The notes: generated by a model from the letters alone, not told the origin. 64,000 nucleotides of DNA from Thiothrix winogradskyi (GCF_021650935.1 NZ_CP091244.1:310001-374000), one strand, 5' to 3'; positions 14,836-23,714 are shown, counted from the first letter of the stretch. Numbers and translations are program-made.

Positions 14836-16140
14836 CTTGTGATTGAAAATTACAAGGCGATAGCGAAAGATGGCTTTAATGACCGCCGGAAGATTCAAAC
14901 CATTATCTATTTCATTATTGCACTAGCGATTATTAGCGGCATTTACTACGAAAGCATTTCTGCAAGTACCAATTTGCAGGTAAAGAGTTTTCATGCAGCG
15001 GATAATAGCGCAATGGGTAAATCACTCACCAATGCAACCATTGTTAATAGTGGCGCGTCTGGAATGGCTGAATCTATTGCTAAGGCTCAAAAGTCTTATA
15101 ACGCTTGTTTGGTTAAACTCGAACAAGCTAAAAAGACCAATCCTGAAACAAGGTTTCATTGCAATGGCGATAAAGGCATGGTTGATTCTTTAAAGGAGCA
15201 GGCTAATGCTGAACGTGCAAGCAATGCTGAAGCAACCTCTAAGGCGCAAGCGGTTAACCATGAATTGATGAAAGCTGAACGTACAGAACAAGCTATCCCT
15301 CCTGCTAAATTCGCTAGTCAGATTTTCAATACGTCTATTGATGGTGGCGTGATGATTATTACCCTAATAGCGGCATTGCTACTGGAATTGATACACGTCA
15401 CGACAATTTTCAATGAATCCAGAACATTGAAAAACATTCGCCATTACACCGATATACTGAAGGATTTGAACGGTTCATATTTCAAAATGACGGGCAAAAC
15501 ATTTTCACCAGATGATTTTACAGATGACCGTGTTATTGATTTATCGAAGGATGAATTAAAGCAACAAGCACCTGAACCGGCTTTTAAAGATGAATCTTTT
15601 GAAATCAGAACTAAGGGTGTCCCCTACTCTGACAACAAAACCGGATTCGGCTTTGTCCCCCAAACGGCGAAACTGTTCAAATGGCAGGACGAACCCAGCC
15701 TACCCGCCAAACCGGAAAAGCAAGGATTCGGATTCATCCCTACCCGCTCACCTGAGCGCTTGGATGCAGAGAACCGGCGCAAGTACCCGCAAGAAATCGT
15801 TATGCCAATGACCGACCGCCCTACCCCAAGCGACTATGGTGCAGTACCGCGTAAGGAGAGCGTACACGCATCAACAGAGAAGCCCTTACACGAACGTGTA
15901 GGCGATTCTAAGCCCTTACACGAACGTGTAGATACACGCATCAACGAAGCGGCGTACACGCAAGCTGCTGAGGCGAAAGCAGGGACTTATGTTGACTGCC
16001 CACAATGCGGCGCAAACTTCCGCAAGGCGAACAAATGGCACACGTTCTGCAAATCCACTTGTAAGGATGATTGGCACAATACGAAAGACCCGACGCGATT
16101 GGAGGCATTAAAAGCGAAGTCTAGGAGGCGTAAGGCTTAA
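14836..16140 (+). pseudogene. 3' part of the interrupted membrane/zinc-finger protein gene
   Basis: About 434 codons after the IS. Two membrane helices (IQTIIYFIIALAIISGIYY near the start and GVMIITLIAALLLELIHVTTIF about 180 codons in) flank a helical, Ala/Lys-rich region that is probably periplasmic. A cytoplasmic tail carries a duplicated KPLHERV element and ends in a Cys4-type zinc finger (CPQCGANF...FCKSTCKDDWH). A GTG at 14839 could still start translation of this part. Role unknown; a membrane-anchored element function is plausible. Confidence 0.6.
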
Positions 16141-16481
16141 TGAAATCGGCAGGGCAGGGCTTAACCGCCTTGTTCTGCCCACTTAAAAAAACCTCATTAA
16201 TTCCCTGATGAATTAGCATGAACATACCTGTTACAATGATTAAACCTTATCGGCGGGACGACTTAAATCATAGTCGAGCAAGGCTTCCAATAGATTGGAT
16301 ACCAGTCGATAAAAACCCTCTGTATTTTGCGCTAATGGCGCAAGCAATCAACCTGACCAGATTAGTAGGCGGTAGATGCAAAACAAGGATAACTCTGTAC
16401 CAGCTACAGGCTCTTTTTTTGTTTTTTGCCGCGCTCAATTACCCAAATATCAGGATGCGCGGCTTAATGGAGTACACCATT
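16141..16481. other. Intergenic stretch before the second AlpA-like gene
   Basis: 340 bases with no supported gene. GGGCAG/CTGCCC (16152-16157, 16175-16180) can form a hairpin but lacks a T-run. The frame open upstream of the AlpA-like start (from 16218) has no ribosome site and poor composition. Likely holds the promoter for the replication genes. Confidence 0.4.
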
Positions 16482-16676
16482 ATGACCGACCAAAACCAAA
16501 ATAATCGAATTATCCGCGTACCGGAAATGGTTAAGCGTAGCGGCGTATCGCGCCTAACACTCGACCGCTGGGAGAAAGTTGGCAAATTCCCAAAACGTCG
16601 CAAGCTGGGAAGCTGGCTTGTGGGCTGGCTGGAATCCGATTTTCTGGAATGGCTGAATGACGGAGGCTCAAAATGA
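16482..16676 (+). CDS. AlpA-like helix-turn-helix regulator (64 aa)
   Basis: MTDQNQNNRIIRVPEMVKRS, GVSRLTLDRWEKVGKFPKRRK and LGSWLVGWLESDFLEWLNDG give the AlpA/excisionase winged-helix pattern (HTH, FPKRxKLG, W..SDFLEWL). ATG 16482 is preceded by GGAG at 9 bases; the longer in-frame reading from 16218 is rejected. It overlaps the primase gene by 4 bases, so it likely regulates or is co-expressed with replication genes. Confidence 0.82.
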   Translation: MTDQNQNNRIIRVPEMVKRSGVSRLTLDRWEKVGKFPKRRKLGSWLVGWLESDFLEWLNDGGSK

Positions 16677-17383
16677 TGACCGCTCAACATTTAACGCCCC
16701 CAAAACGAATAAACCCCACCAGCTGGCAAACTGGCAGGGCGGAAAGTCAAAAACATTACACGGCGAATTATAGCAAACCTGATGCAGATAATCAGTACCT
16801 TAGCTTCTCTATTTGCCGTCAAGCCGCTCACGGCAAATGGGAGAGCATTCACCGCGCATTAGGTATCCAGCTTAAAACCACGTCTCACGCAAAGCATACA
16901 GCCTGCCAAGGTTGCGGCGGAAAAGACCGTTTTCGGGTAATGGCTGATTATGGCAATACTGGCAAGTGGTTCTGCGGCGGCGGTGGCGACCAACAGTCGG
17001 GCGATGGATTCAGCCTATTAGGGCATGTTTTCGGCTGGACTCCACAAGAGCAACTAAAAGCCGTTGCTGATTATCTCGGTTTGTCCACGCTGGACAACAA
17101 AGAGCGCGATAAAATCAGGGCGATTGCCGAAAAGCAGGCAAAAAACTTGCTAGCCGCTATTGCCAAAAAAGACGAACAGGCAAGACGTGACAGCAATGTA
17201 TTAACCATGCTCGAAAATCTGATTGATGAAATCCGCCATCGTCAATACCTACAGCGCCAAGCGGTGCGCTTTAACGGCGGTTATATTGCAGAGCCTACCA
17301 TTGACGAAGTAAACACGGCGCAAGAGCTTAACGCGGCAATACTCGAAGCCTACGCACATAAAAGCGGGGTGGATTATGTTTAA
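16673..17383 (+). CDS. P4-type primase zinc-ribbon protein
   Basis: 236 residues. A Prim-Zn-ribbon region lies near residues 75-110 (HTACQGCGGKDRFRVM...GKWFCGGGGDQQSGDGFSLLGHVFGW), as in the N-terminus of phage P4 alpha and related primases. The C-terminal third is helical. In P4 primase and helicase are one polypeptide; here they are split in two overlapping genes (8-base overlap). It probably primes replication of the excised element. Confidence 0.82.
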   Translation: MMTAQHLTPPKRINPTSWQTGRAESQKHYTANYSKPDADNQYLSFSICRQAAHGKWESIHRALGIQLKTTSHAKHTACQGCGGKDRFRVMADYGNTGKWFCGGGGDQQSGDGFSLLGHVFGWTPQEQLKAVADYLGLSTLDNKERDKIRAIAEKQAKNLLAAIAKKDEQARRDSNVLTMLENLIDEIRHRQYLQRQAVRFNGGYIAEPTIDEVNTAQELNAAILEAYAHKSGVDYV

Positions 17384-18938
17384 GTCATTCGCAGACCACG
17401 AAGCCGAAACAATCCCGAACACCGATATTGACGGCGAACTTCCACAAAATAAACTTGCCAGTGCTATTGCTGAAAAGCTGCTTAAACGTATCCGTTGGGA
17501 TGACAGCACACAGCAATGGTTCAGCAAATCAGGCAATATCTGGAAACCATCCCGCGAAATTGCCACACAGAAACTTATTAAACGCGAATTGGATAAAGCA
17601 AAATCTGAAACTGGATATGCCTTTAATCTGGTATCAAGCATTGAAAAGTTTATGCGCATTGATTTGCAGGTTGAGCAATGGGAAACAAGCCGTCATCTGT
17701 TGCCAATGGCTAACGGTGTGCTGAATCTACGCACCAAGGCGCTAGAGCAATATGGTGAACGGCTTTTTGATTGGCAGCTACCATATAGTTTTGACCCGCT
17801 GGCAACTTGCCCAACAGTCAAACGCTACCTTGTGACCGCAACAGGCGGCGATAGGTCGGTTATTCGCTTTTTGCTGGCGTGGATGTATGCCGTTCTCACT
17901 GGCAGAAGTGACCTGCAAAAATACCTTGAACTCACTGGTTCAGGCGGTACGGGTAAAAGCACCTTCTTAGACCTTTGCTCTATGCTTGTGGGCGATGAAA
18001 ACCGCGTGATTACCGACTTGAAGCAACTGGAAAAAAGCCAGTTTGAAACCGCGAACCTGAAAGGCAAGCGTCTTGCACAGATCACAGATTCAGGCAGGCA
18101 CGGCGGCGAAGTTGCTGTACTAAAAGCCATTACAGGCGGCGACCCTTTGCGATATGAAAAAAAGGGCATTCAAGCGGCTGAACCATTCGTATTTAGCGGT
18201 CTTGTCATGATTGCCTCTAATGAATCAATCCAGTCTAGCGACTACACAAGCGGAATCGCACGTAGAAAAGTCCCTGTCCAGTTTGAACACCGCGCAACTG
18301 AAAAGCAAAAGCGTCGTTACCGCAAGCAAGGCGGAATTATCAAGGTGATGCAAGGGCAAATGTCAGGGCTGGTGAATTGGCTTCTCTCGCTGGATGAATC
18401 CGAAGTGGTAGAGCTTATTAACAATCCAGACGGTGAAATGATGCGCCAGAAGATCGAGGCGGAACTGAAAGTTAATCCCTTGCTCGCGTGGCTGAATCAG
18501 AACGTCGTGAAATGCACAGCAGGGCAGGAGGAAGATTACATCGGCGACAAAAAAGCACGCCCAACGGAATGCCTTTATCCGAATTATGTTGACTGGTGCG
18601 AACGGCAAGGCAGAGAGCCGCTATCTACTACCAGATTCGGCGGTTTGGTTATCGACAACTGCAAAACATACGGTATTGATGCCGCCCACAAAAGCGGCGC
18701 ACGGCTGAAAACAAAAGCTCACATTCAGGCACAAGGCGCGATCTTCAAGAATTTGCGCTTACGTCTCCCAGAATTTGACATTAACAAACCACCATTAATT
18801 TTAAGTAGCTGTGATGACTTAGAGGTAGTTTGTGATGACTATGTGATGACTACACCCCGCAGTAGTGATGGATGTGATGACTGTGATGAACTTAAAACGT
18901 CTACAGTATTCGGGCATAAAAAGGCGGTGAATTTATGA
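17376..18938 (+). CDS. P4-family replicative helicase (SF3-type)
   Basis: 520 residues. D5_N-like region (residues ~90-170), then a superfamily 3 ATPase core with Walker A ELTGSGGTGKSTFLDLCSMLVG (near residue 190), Walker B-like LAQITDSGRHGGEVAVLKAITGGDPL and the sensor GLVMIASNE. Typical of phage/plasmid P4 family primase C-terminal domains that unwind the origin. The C-terminal end repeats Cys-Asp-Asp because iteron-like TGTGATGACT repeats are embedded in the coding sequence (18810-18891). Confidence 0.9.
   Translation: MFKSFADHEAETIPNTDIDGELPQNKLASAIAEKLLKRIRWDDSTQQWFSKSGNIWKPSREIATQKLIKRELDKAKSETGYAFNLVSSIEKFMRIDLQVEQWETSRHLLPMANGVLNLRTKALEQYGERLFDWQLPYSFDPLATCPTVKRYLVTATGGDRSVIRFLLAWMYAVLTGRSDLQKYLELTGSGGTGKSTFLDLCSMLVGDENRVITDLKQLEKSQFETANLKGKRLAQITDSGRHGGEVAVLKAITGGDPLRYEKKGIQAAEPFVFSGLVMIASNESIQSSDYTSGIARRKVPVQFEHRATEKQKRRYRKQGGIIKVMQGQMSGLVNWLLSLDESEVVELINNPDGEMMRQKIEAELKVNPLLAWLNQNVVKCTAGQEEDYIGDKKARPTECLYPNYVDWCERQGREPLSTTRFGGLVIDNCKTYGIDAAHKSGARLKTKAHIQAQGAIFKNLRLRLPEFDINKPPLILSSCDDLEVVCDDYVMTTPRSSDGCDDCDELKTSTVFGHKKAVNL
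18810..18891. repeat. Iteron-like repeats inside the helicase 3' end
   Basis: Exact TGTGATGACT at 18810-18819, 18831-18840, 18842-18851 and 18873-18882, with near copies at 18863-18872 and 18882-18891. The 21 bases 18873-18893 match 9302-9322 on the opposite strand. Two separated clusters on an element with a P4-type replicase recall the paired ori/crr iterons of P4. Confidence 0.6.
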
Positions 18939-19408
18939 GTAATCCGGTGCAGCGTTTTATCAATGACATCACCGCTACTGGTGCGCGTTTCGTGGTGGAT
19001 GCTGGCGATGTGTGGCTTGATCGTCCCATACCGGACGATTTGCTAGAGATTGCACGGCAACAAAAAGAGCCGATAAGGCAAGAGCTTGAAGCACAAATAG
19101 CCGCAATCAGGCTAAACGGCGTTGAACCGCTATCAATGGCGGCGCAAGGCTTGCCCCTAGACTTTGCCGAACTATTAGCATTCTTTGATGGCGATTTGCT
19201 GGACTTTGGGGGCGGCGGTGTTTCGCCTGCTGGTATCCGCAAGGCTTGCGAGTGGTTTGCGCGGAACAAGGTCGCTCTACCCCAAGAGCCTGATACCCGC
19301 GTCACCTGCACCACATGCAGGCAAACAGGTTGCCCGTATCCTCTGACCTATGGTCGGCACAACTCACCACAACCACGCAATTGCAATGCATGGAGTGCTG
19401 CACAATGA
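18935..19408 (+). CDS. Hypothetical protein with cysteine cluster, TubC-like N-terminus
   Basis: 157 residues. The N-terminal 55 residues (FINDITATGARFVVDAGDVWLDRPIPDDLLEIARQQKEPIRQEL) resemble the TubC docking-type fold often found in element proteins. The C-terminus has CTTCRQTGCPY...RNCNAW, a likely zinc-binding cluster. Sits between the helicase and the excisionase with 4-base overlaps. Function unknown. Confidence 0.62.
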   Translation: MSNPVQRFINDITATGARFVVDAGDVWLDRPIPDDLLEIARQQKEPIRQELEAQIAAIRLNGVEPLSMAAQGLPLDFAELLAFFDGDLLDFGGGGVSPAGIRKACEWFARNKVALPQEPDTRVTCTTCRQTGCPYPLTYGRHNSPQPRNCNAWSAAQ

Positions 19409-19593
19409 AAAAATTATTGACCTTGGAAGCATGGGCAGCATTGCGCTACTCAGAACAAGTGCCAAGCATTAACACCTTGCGTCTGTGGGCAAGGGAAGGA
19501 CGCATTCAGCCGCAACCTGTAAAGCATGGTCGGACGTATCGTGTTCTCGAAAATGCAAAATACTATTGCCCGTTCACAGGTGAGAGTGCATGA
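19405..19593 (+). CDS. xis: Excisionase
   Basis: 62 residues: MKKLLTLEAWAALRYSEQVP then SINTLRLWAREGRIQPQPVKHGRTYRVLENAKYY. This is the lambda/P22-type Xis winged-helix pattern (WA..R......TLR.WAR.GRI.P.P.K.GR.Y.V...A.Y). It should bend the attachment site and steer the integrase to excision. The start ATG overlaps the preceding stop; the gene overlaps the integrase by 4 bases, as is usual for xis-int. Confidence 0.88.
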   Translation: MKKLLTLEAWAALRYSEQVPSINTLRLWAREGRIQPQPVKHGRTYRVLENAKYYCPFTGESA

Positions 19594-20639
19594 AGCGGAA
19601 ACCAGCGGGATTACACCATGCAAAAGGCGCGAATGGTAAAATTTACTATTCGTGCATCCATCCGATCACTGGGAAGCGTCATGGCTTAGGGAGCGACTTT
19701 GTAACCGCTTGCAAGGTGTTGCACCGTCTGCAAGCTGCACACCCGAAAGACCGTGAGACCGCGCTATTTGAGCGCATAGAGGGCAGAGGCAAGACCTTTG
19801 GTGCTTTCACGGAAAAGTTCAAAGAAGCGCTACAGGAGCGAAATCTAAAGCCTAACACGCTAAAAATGCGCTATCACATTCTCGACAAGGTGCTAATGCC
19901 GCGCTTTGGTAGCTGGCAATTGAAAGACGTGGATACTGAGGCGGTTAGCAACTTGCTCGATGAATTCAAAAATCAGGGCAAGAACCGCATGGCGCAAGCT
20001 GTACGCTCAGTGCTGGTTGATTTTTTCATGGAAGCCGTTTCTACGGGGTGGCTGAAGGCTAACCATAATCCGGCAAGCTTGACCCGTAACCCGACTGCTA
20101 CCGCAAAACGCTCTAGGTTATCGCTGGAACAGTTCAATGTGATTTATTCACTCGCTGATGACTGGATGCAGCGGGCGCTAGAACTGGCGATTCTGACAAG
20201 TCATGCAGGTGCAACGGAATTAACCGCCATGCAAAAGCCTGTAGATGGATATTTGCAGGTTCAGCGCACCAAGACCGATGTTCGTATCAAAATCCCCGTG
20301 ACGCTGAAATTAGACGCTCTAGGCTGGACATTGGAAGACACTATTGGCAAGTGCTTCACCAGCGGCATTGAATCGCTGTATCTGCTGCATATCGGCAACG
20401 GGGATAAGATGCTACATTACCGTGTCACACGCGCATTCACTGAGATTGTGAGACGTTCGGGTATTGTCTGGGAAGAAGGCAAGCAACCGGCGACACTTTA
20501 CGAAGTGCGGTCATTATCCCAACGGCTGTATAGAAAGCAGGGTGTTGACGTTAAGACGCTGCTAGGTCACAAGGACTCCCGTTCGACTGAGAGATATGAC
20601 GATGTGCGGGGTGATGATTGGCTTATCTTGGAAGTTTGA
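19590..20639 (+). CDS. int: Lambda-type tyrosine integrase with altered active site
   Basis: 349 residues, aligned by eye with lambda Int over its length: N-terminal arm-binding region, core-binding domain (about 70-165) and catalytic domain. Lys228 (RTKTDVRIKIP), Arg307 (YEVRSLSQRLYRKQ), His327 (LLGHKD) and nucleophile Tyr336 (ERYDDVRG) are present. The first active-site Arg is absent (LTSHAGATEL where TGQR.GDL is expected) and the box II His is Tyr304. Activity may be impaired. It lies 80 bases from the right attachment repeat. Confidence 0.92.
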   Translation: MKRKPAGLHHAKGANGKIYYSCIHPITGKRHGLGSDFVTACKVLHRLQAAHPKDRETALFERIEGRGKTFGAFTEKFKEALQERNLKPNTLKMRYHILDKVLMPRFGSWQLKDVDTEAVSNLLDEFKNQGKNRMAQAVRSVLVDFFMEAVSTGWLKANHNPASLTRNPTATAKRSRLSLEQFNVIYSLADDWMQRALELAILTSHAGATELTAMQKPVDGYLQVQRTKTDVRIKIPVTLKLDALGWTLEDTIGKCFTSGIESLYLLHIGNGDKMLHYRVTRAFTEIVRRSGIVWEEGKQPATLYEVRSLSQRLYRKQGVDVKTLLGHKDSRSTERYDDVRGDDWLILEV

Positions 20640-20719
20640 CGTAACAAGGTAGCTACAAATAGCTTACTAATAGTTGGTAAGCTATTGATTAATAAACACT
20701 AAATACAATTATTGTTTGC

Positions 20720-20734
20720 CGGTGTAGCATACGC
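20720..20734. repeat. Right attachment-site repeat (attR core)
   Basis: CGGTGTAGCATACGC, identical to 8268-8282. It lies between int and the DUF808 gene and 36 bases before the latter's start, so integration restructured that gene's promoter region. Confidence 0.8.
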
Positions 20735-20770
20735 CGCCATACATAAATCAATACTAATCAGGAGTTTTGC

Positions 20771-21712
20771 ATGGCAGGTGGAAGCCTTTTAGCCTTACTC
20801 GATGACATCACCACCGTTTTAGATGATGTTTCCCTCATGACCAAAGTCGCTGCGAAAAAAACCGCTGGCGTATTGGGCGACGACCTCGCATTAAATGCGC
20901 AACAAGTAGCCGGTGTCCAAGCTGAGCGCGAATTACCCGTGGTGTGGGCGGTTGCCAAAGGCTCATTCCTCAACAAACTGATCCTCGTGCCTGCGGCACT
21001 GCTAATCAGTGCGGTTGCGCCTTGGCTGATTACCCCCTTGCTGATGATCGGTGGCGCATTCTTGTGCTACGAAGGCTTTGAAAAAATTGCCCACAAACTG
21101 TCGCACCACCACGAGAAAGATCAAGCCGAACTGCTCGAAGTCGTGCGTAACCCCGCTGTCGACATGGTGGCGTTTGAAAAAGACAAAATCAAAGGCGCAA
21201 TCCGCACCGACTTTATCCTCTCCGCTGAAATCATTGTGATTGCGCTCGGCACGGCACAAGGCGCGTCGTTTGCCATGCAAGCGGCGGTGGTGTCTGGCAT
21301 CGCGATTATTATGACCATCGGCGTATACGGCTTGGTCGCAGGTATCGTCAAACTCGACGACCTCGGTTTTCACCTCATCAAAGACAACGCCACCGGTTTC
21401 CGCCGCGCATTGGGGAATGGCATTTTGTGGTTCGCGCCTTGGCTGATGAAAACCTTATCGGTGGTGGGCACTGCCGCGATGTTCCTTGTCGGTGGCAGTA
21501 TTTTGCTGCATGGCATCCCGCATTCGCACGATTTCCTGCACGGCGCAGAACTGTTTGTGCAACAAGTCGGCGGTATAGGCAGCGCACTCAAAGCCATTGC
21601 GCCCACATTGCTAAGCGGGGTATTTGGCGTATTGGCGGGTGCGGTAGTGCTGGCAGTGGTTGCGCCCACGACTGCCTTGATCAGCAAGTTTAAACCCGCC
21701 AAGGCTACTTAA
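20771..21712 (+). CDS. DUF808 family membrane protein (YedI-like)
   Basis: 313 residues beginning MAGGSLLALLDDITTVLDDVS and continuing MTKVAAKKTAGVLGDDLALNAQQV, the family signature, followed by about five membrane helices (for example LILVPAALLISAVAPWLITPLLMIGGAFLCYEGFEK). Function of the family is not established; transport or envelope roles are guesses. Ribosome site AGGAG lies 8 bases before the ATG. Its 3' end overlaps the convergent transglutaminase gene by 8 bases. Confidence 0.93.
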   Translation: MAGGSLLALLDDITTVLDDVSLMTKVAAKKTAGVLGDDLALNAQQVAGVQAERELPVVWAVAKGSFLNKLILVPAALLISAVAPWLITPLLMIGGAFLCYEGFEKIAHKLSHHHEKDQAELLEVVRNPAVDMVAFEKDKIKGAIRTDFILSAEIIVIALGTAQGASFAMQAAVVSGIAIIMTIGVYGLVAGIVKLDDLGFHLIKDNATGFRRALGNGILWFAPWLMKTLSVVGTAAMFLVGGSILLHGIPHSHDFLHGAELFVQQVGGIGSALKAIAPTLLSGVFGVLAGAVVLAVVAPTTALISKFKPAKAT

Positions 21713-23714
21713 GCTGCCCCAGCAATGCTTTCAGCCGCCGGGTCGCCTGTTGCCCGTCGGCTGACGGCGCATAACAAATCCCTTCATACACCTGCGTAAA
21801 CTCGCGGATTACCCCTGCCACCGCAGGCAAAGCTTCAGCCGCTTGTGCCGCAAACACTCCCGGTGCATCCCCCGGTTCACGCAACACCCCACGTTTTGCC
21901 AATGCCGCACAGAAACGCCGGTACAATTGGTGTTCCAACGCCTCACGCTCCCGCCGTGGCGTCATCCCCAACAGCACCAGCCACAGCAAACCAATTGCCG
22001 CCAGTAAACCGCCCATCAGCAACGCCACCCCTTGCACCGAAAACGTTCCCAGCAACGACTTTAACAGCGCTGCCTGTTCCGCCCCGTCATACCCCAACAC
22101 CCAACGCCGCCAGCCGTATTGCACGGTATCAAGTTGCTGCCGGATGCCGTTCAACCAGGCAATCTTACGCACCGAAAACATCGAATCTGCCAGAAAACTG
22201 CCTTCTGCTTGCATTGCGGCTTCCAAGCCTTGCTCGGTACGGCTCGGTGCAACCACCGTGGTCGGGTCAACCCGCACCCAGCCTTGCCCCGTCAACCACA
22301 CTTCCGCCCACGCATGAGCGTCGTATTGGTGAATCGCCAGATACTCACCCGCCGCATTCCATTCGCCGCCCTGATAGCCCACCACGACCCGTGCCGGAAT
22401 GCCTGCCGCCCGCATCAGAAACACGAAGCTGCCCGCGTAATGCGAACAAAAACCGCGCTGCGACTCAAACAAAAACGCATCAATCGTATCGCTTGCGCCT
22501 AAGGTTGGCGGTTTCAGGGTGTATTCAAAGCGCTGATCCCGAAACCGCGCCAACACCCTATCCAAATACGCCTGTTCCGTGCCGGTTTCGCGCCATAACT
22601 GTTGTGCTAAGGCACGAGTCCGCGCATCGCCCGTTTCCGGCAACTCCAACGCCAACTGCCGCAATTCCGGGGCAAGCTCAAGATCACGCTGCGAATCGGG
22701 GTAACTCACCGCCTTCAATAAAAACGGCGCTTGCAACGCTTGCCGCGCCATCACCCGATAATCGGCACCGCGTAATACCTCACCGTCGACTTCCATTGCT
22801 GGGGTCAGGGTAAATAACCAAGGCTGCCCGGTTTTTTCATACACAACCTCATAAGCAATCGGTTCGCCCTGCACCTTTATCGCATCCGCTTGCCAACGGT
22901 AGTTCGTCAGCAACGCACTTTGCACTTGCTGGGAATCAATATCCTGTTCAAACTGCCGCCATTCGCGCCCGTCAAAATGGTTGAACACCAAGCCACGCCA
23001 ATACAATTCATGCTGAGCCGGTTTTCTGCCCTTAAACGTTACCCGAAACGCCAGCGCATCCGACTGGCTAAGCTTCTCAATATCGCCGGGAGCCATCCGA
23101 TCCGCCACGCCCGTTTTCACCTGTTGGGTGGTCATGGGCAACGACCACAATGGTGCTAAACGCGGGGCAAATACAAAAATAACAACCATCAACGGCAAAC
23201 ATTGCAGCAACATAAACACTGACAAACGCAAATTGAAGCGCACCTGTTGCGCCGCCGAAAACTCAGCCACCGACTGTTGCACCCCAACCAGCGCCCCCGT
23301 CAGCACGATCATCGACACCATGCCATACAGCGCCGCCGTGATGGATTGCGCATACAGGAAATGCAGCGCCACCAAAAAATACCCGATGAAAATCACCACA
23401 ATCGCATCACGCCGCTGCGCCACTTCTAACGATTTGAACGCAAACCCCAGCAGCAACAAGGTCGCCATCGCATCCAATGACGGAAATTTCAAACCGCTTA
23501 ATACCAAACCGCCAATGCCCAACCCGATCAGCAATGCTTTGGTCACATTTCCCGGTTGCAACGCTGCGCCCGATAACACCCGCAAACGCCAACCTGCCGC
23601 AAACAACAACACCGGAATCAACCACAATGGCAAATCAAACACAAACGGCAACATCACCACCAATTGCGCCGCCAGCAACCAAATCATGCCGGTGTAGGTA
23701 ATCTGCTTATGCAT
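21705..23714 (-). CDS. TgpA-type transglutaminase-like membrane protein
   Basis: About 669 residues. Five or so N-terminal membrane helices (DUF3488/TgpA N), a periplasmic transglutaminase-like domain with the Cys-His-Asp triad (RGFCSHYAGSFVFLMRAAGIPARVVVGYQGG, YDAHAWAEVW, WVRVDPT), a late membrane helix (GVALLMGGLLAAIGLLWLVLLG) and a cytoplasmic tail. ATG 23714 is chosen because the first membrane helix starts just after it; the open frame 23 codons upstream is Arg-rich and runs into the DUF58 gene. Third gene of a MoxR-DUF58-TgpA operon. Confidence 0.92.
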   Translation of the reverse strand: MHKQITYTGMIWLLAAQLVVMLPFVFDLPLWLIPVLLFAAGWRLRVLSGAALQPGNVTKALLIGLGIGGLVLSGLKFPSLDAMATLLLLGFAFKSLEVAQRRDAIVVIFIGYFLVALHFLYAQSITAALYGMVSMIVLTGALVGVQQSVAEFSAAQQVRFNLRLSVFMLLQCLPLMVVIFVFAPRLAPLWSLPMTTQQVKTGVADRMAPGDIEKLSQSDALAFRVTFKGRKPAQHELYWRGLVFNHFDGREWRQFEQDIDSQQVQSALLTNYRWQADAIKVQGEPIAYEVVYEKTGQPWLFTLTPAMEVDGEVLRGADYRVMARQALQAPFLLKAVSYPDSQRDLELAPELRQLALELPETGDARTRALAQQLWRETGTEQAYLDRVLARFRDQRFEYTLKPPTLGASDTIDAFLFESQRGFCSHYAGSFVFLMRAAGIPARVVVGYQGGEWNAAGEYLAIHQYDAHAWAEVWLTGQGWVRVDPTTVVAPSRTEQGLEAAMQAEGSFLADSMFSVRKIAWLNGIRQQLDTVQYGWRRWVLGYDGAEQAALLKSLLGTFSVQGVALLMGGLLAAIGLLWLVLLGMTPRREREALEHQLYRRFCAALAKRGVLREPGDAPGVFAAQAAEALPAVAGVIREFTQVYEGICYAPSADGQQATRRLKALLGQLK

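Larger units (their letters stand above)
8268..20734. mobile_element. Integrated genetic element, about 12.45 kb
   Basis: The segment is bounded by identical 15-bp direct repeats (CGGTGTAGCATACGC) and sits between pip and a DUF808 gene, which would be divergent neighbours without it. It contains a serine resolvase at the left end; a lambda-type integrase with excisionase at the right end, 80 bases from the right repeat; P4-type primase and helicase genes; AlpA-like and Arc-like regulators; and many tiny orphan genes in overlapping strings. No capsid, tail, portal or terminase gene and no conjugation gene is visible, so this is a satellite-like or integrative plasmid-like element rather than a complete prophage. 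Boundaries rest on the repeat; precise excision has not been shown. Confidence 0.85.

Noticed and set aside
16152..16180. GGGCAG/CTGCCC hairpin as a terminator
   Set aside because: No T-run follows on either strand.
16218..16481. N-terminal extension of the AlpA-like gene
   Set aside because: No ribosome site at 16218 and sequence unlike the family; ATG 16482 has GGAG at proper spacing and begins the conserved part.
21845..22813. Long plus-strand open frame opposite the transglutaminase gene
   Set aside because: Pro/Thr/Arg-rich antisense shadow of a well-supported gene, with no ribosome site or domain.
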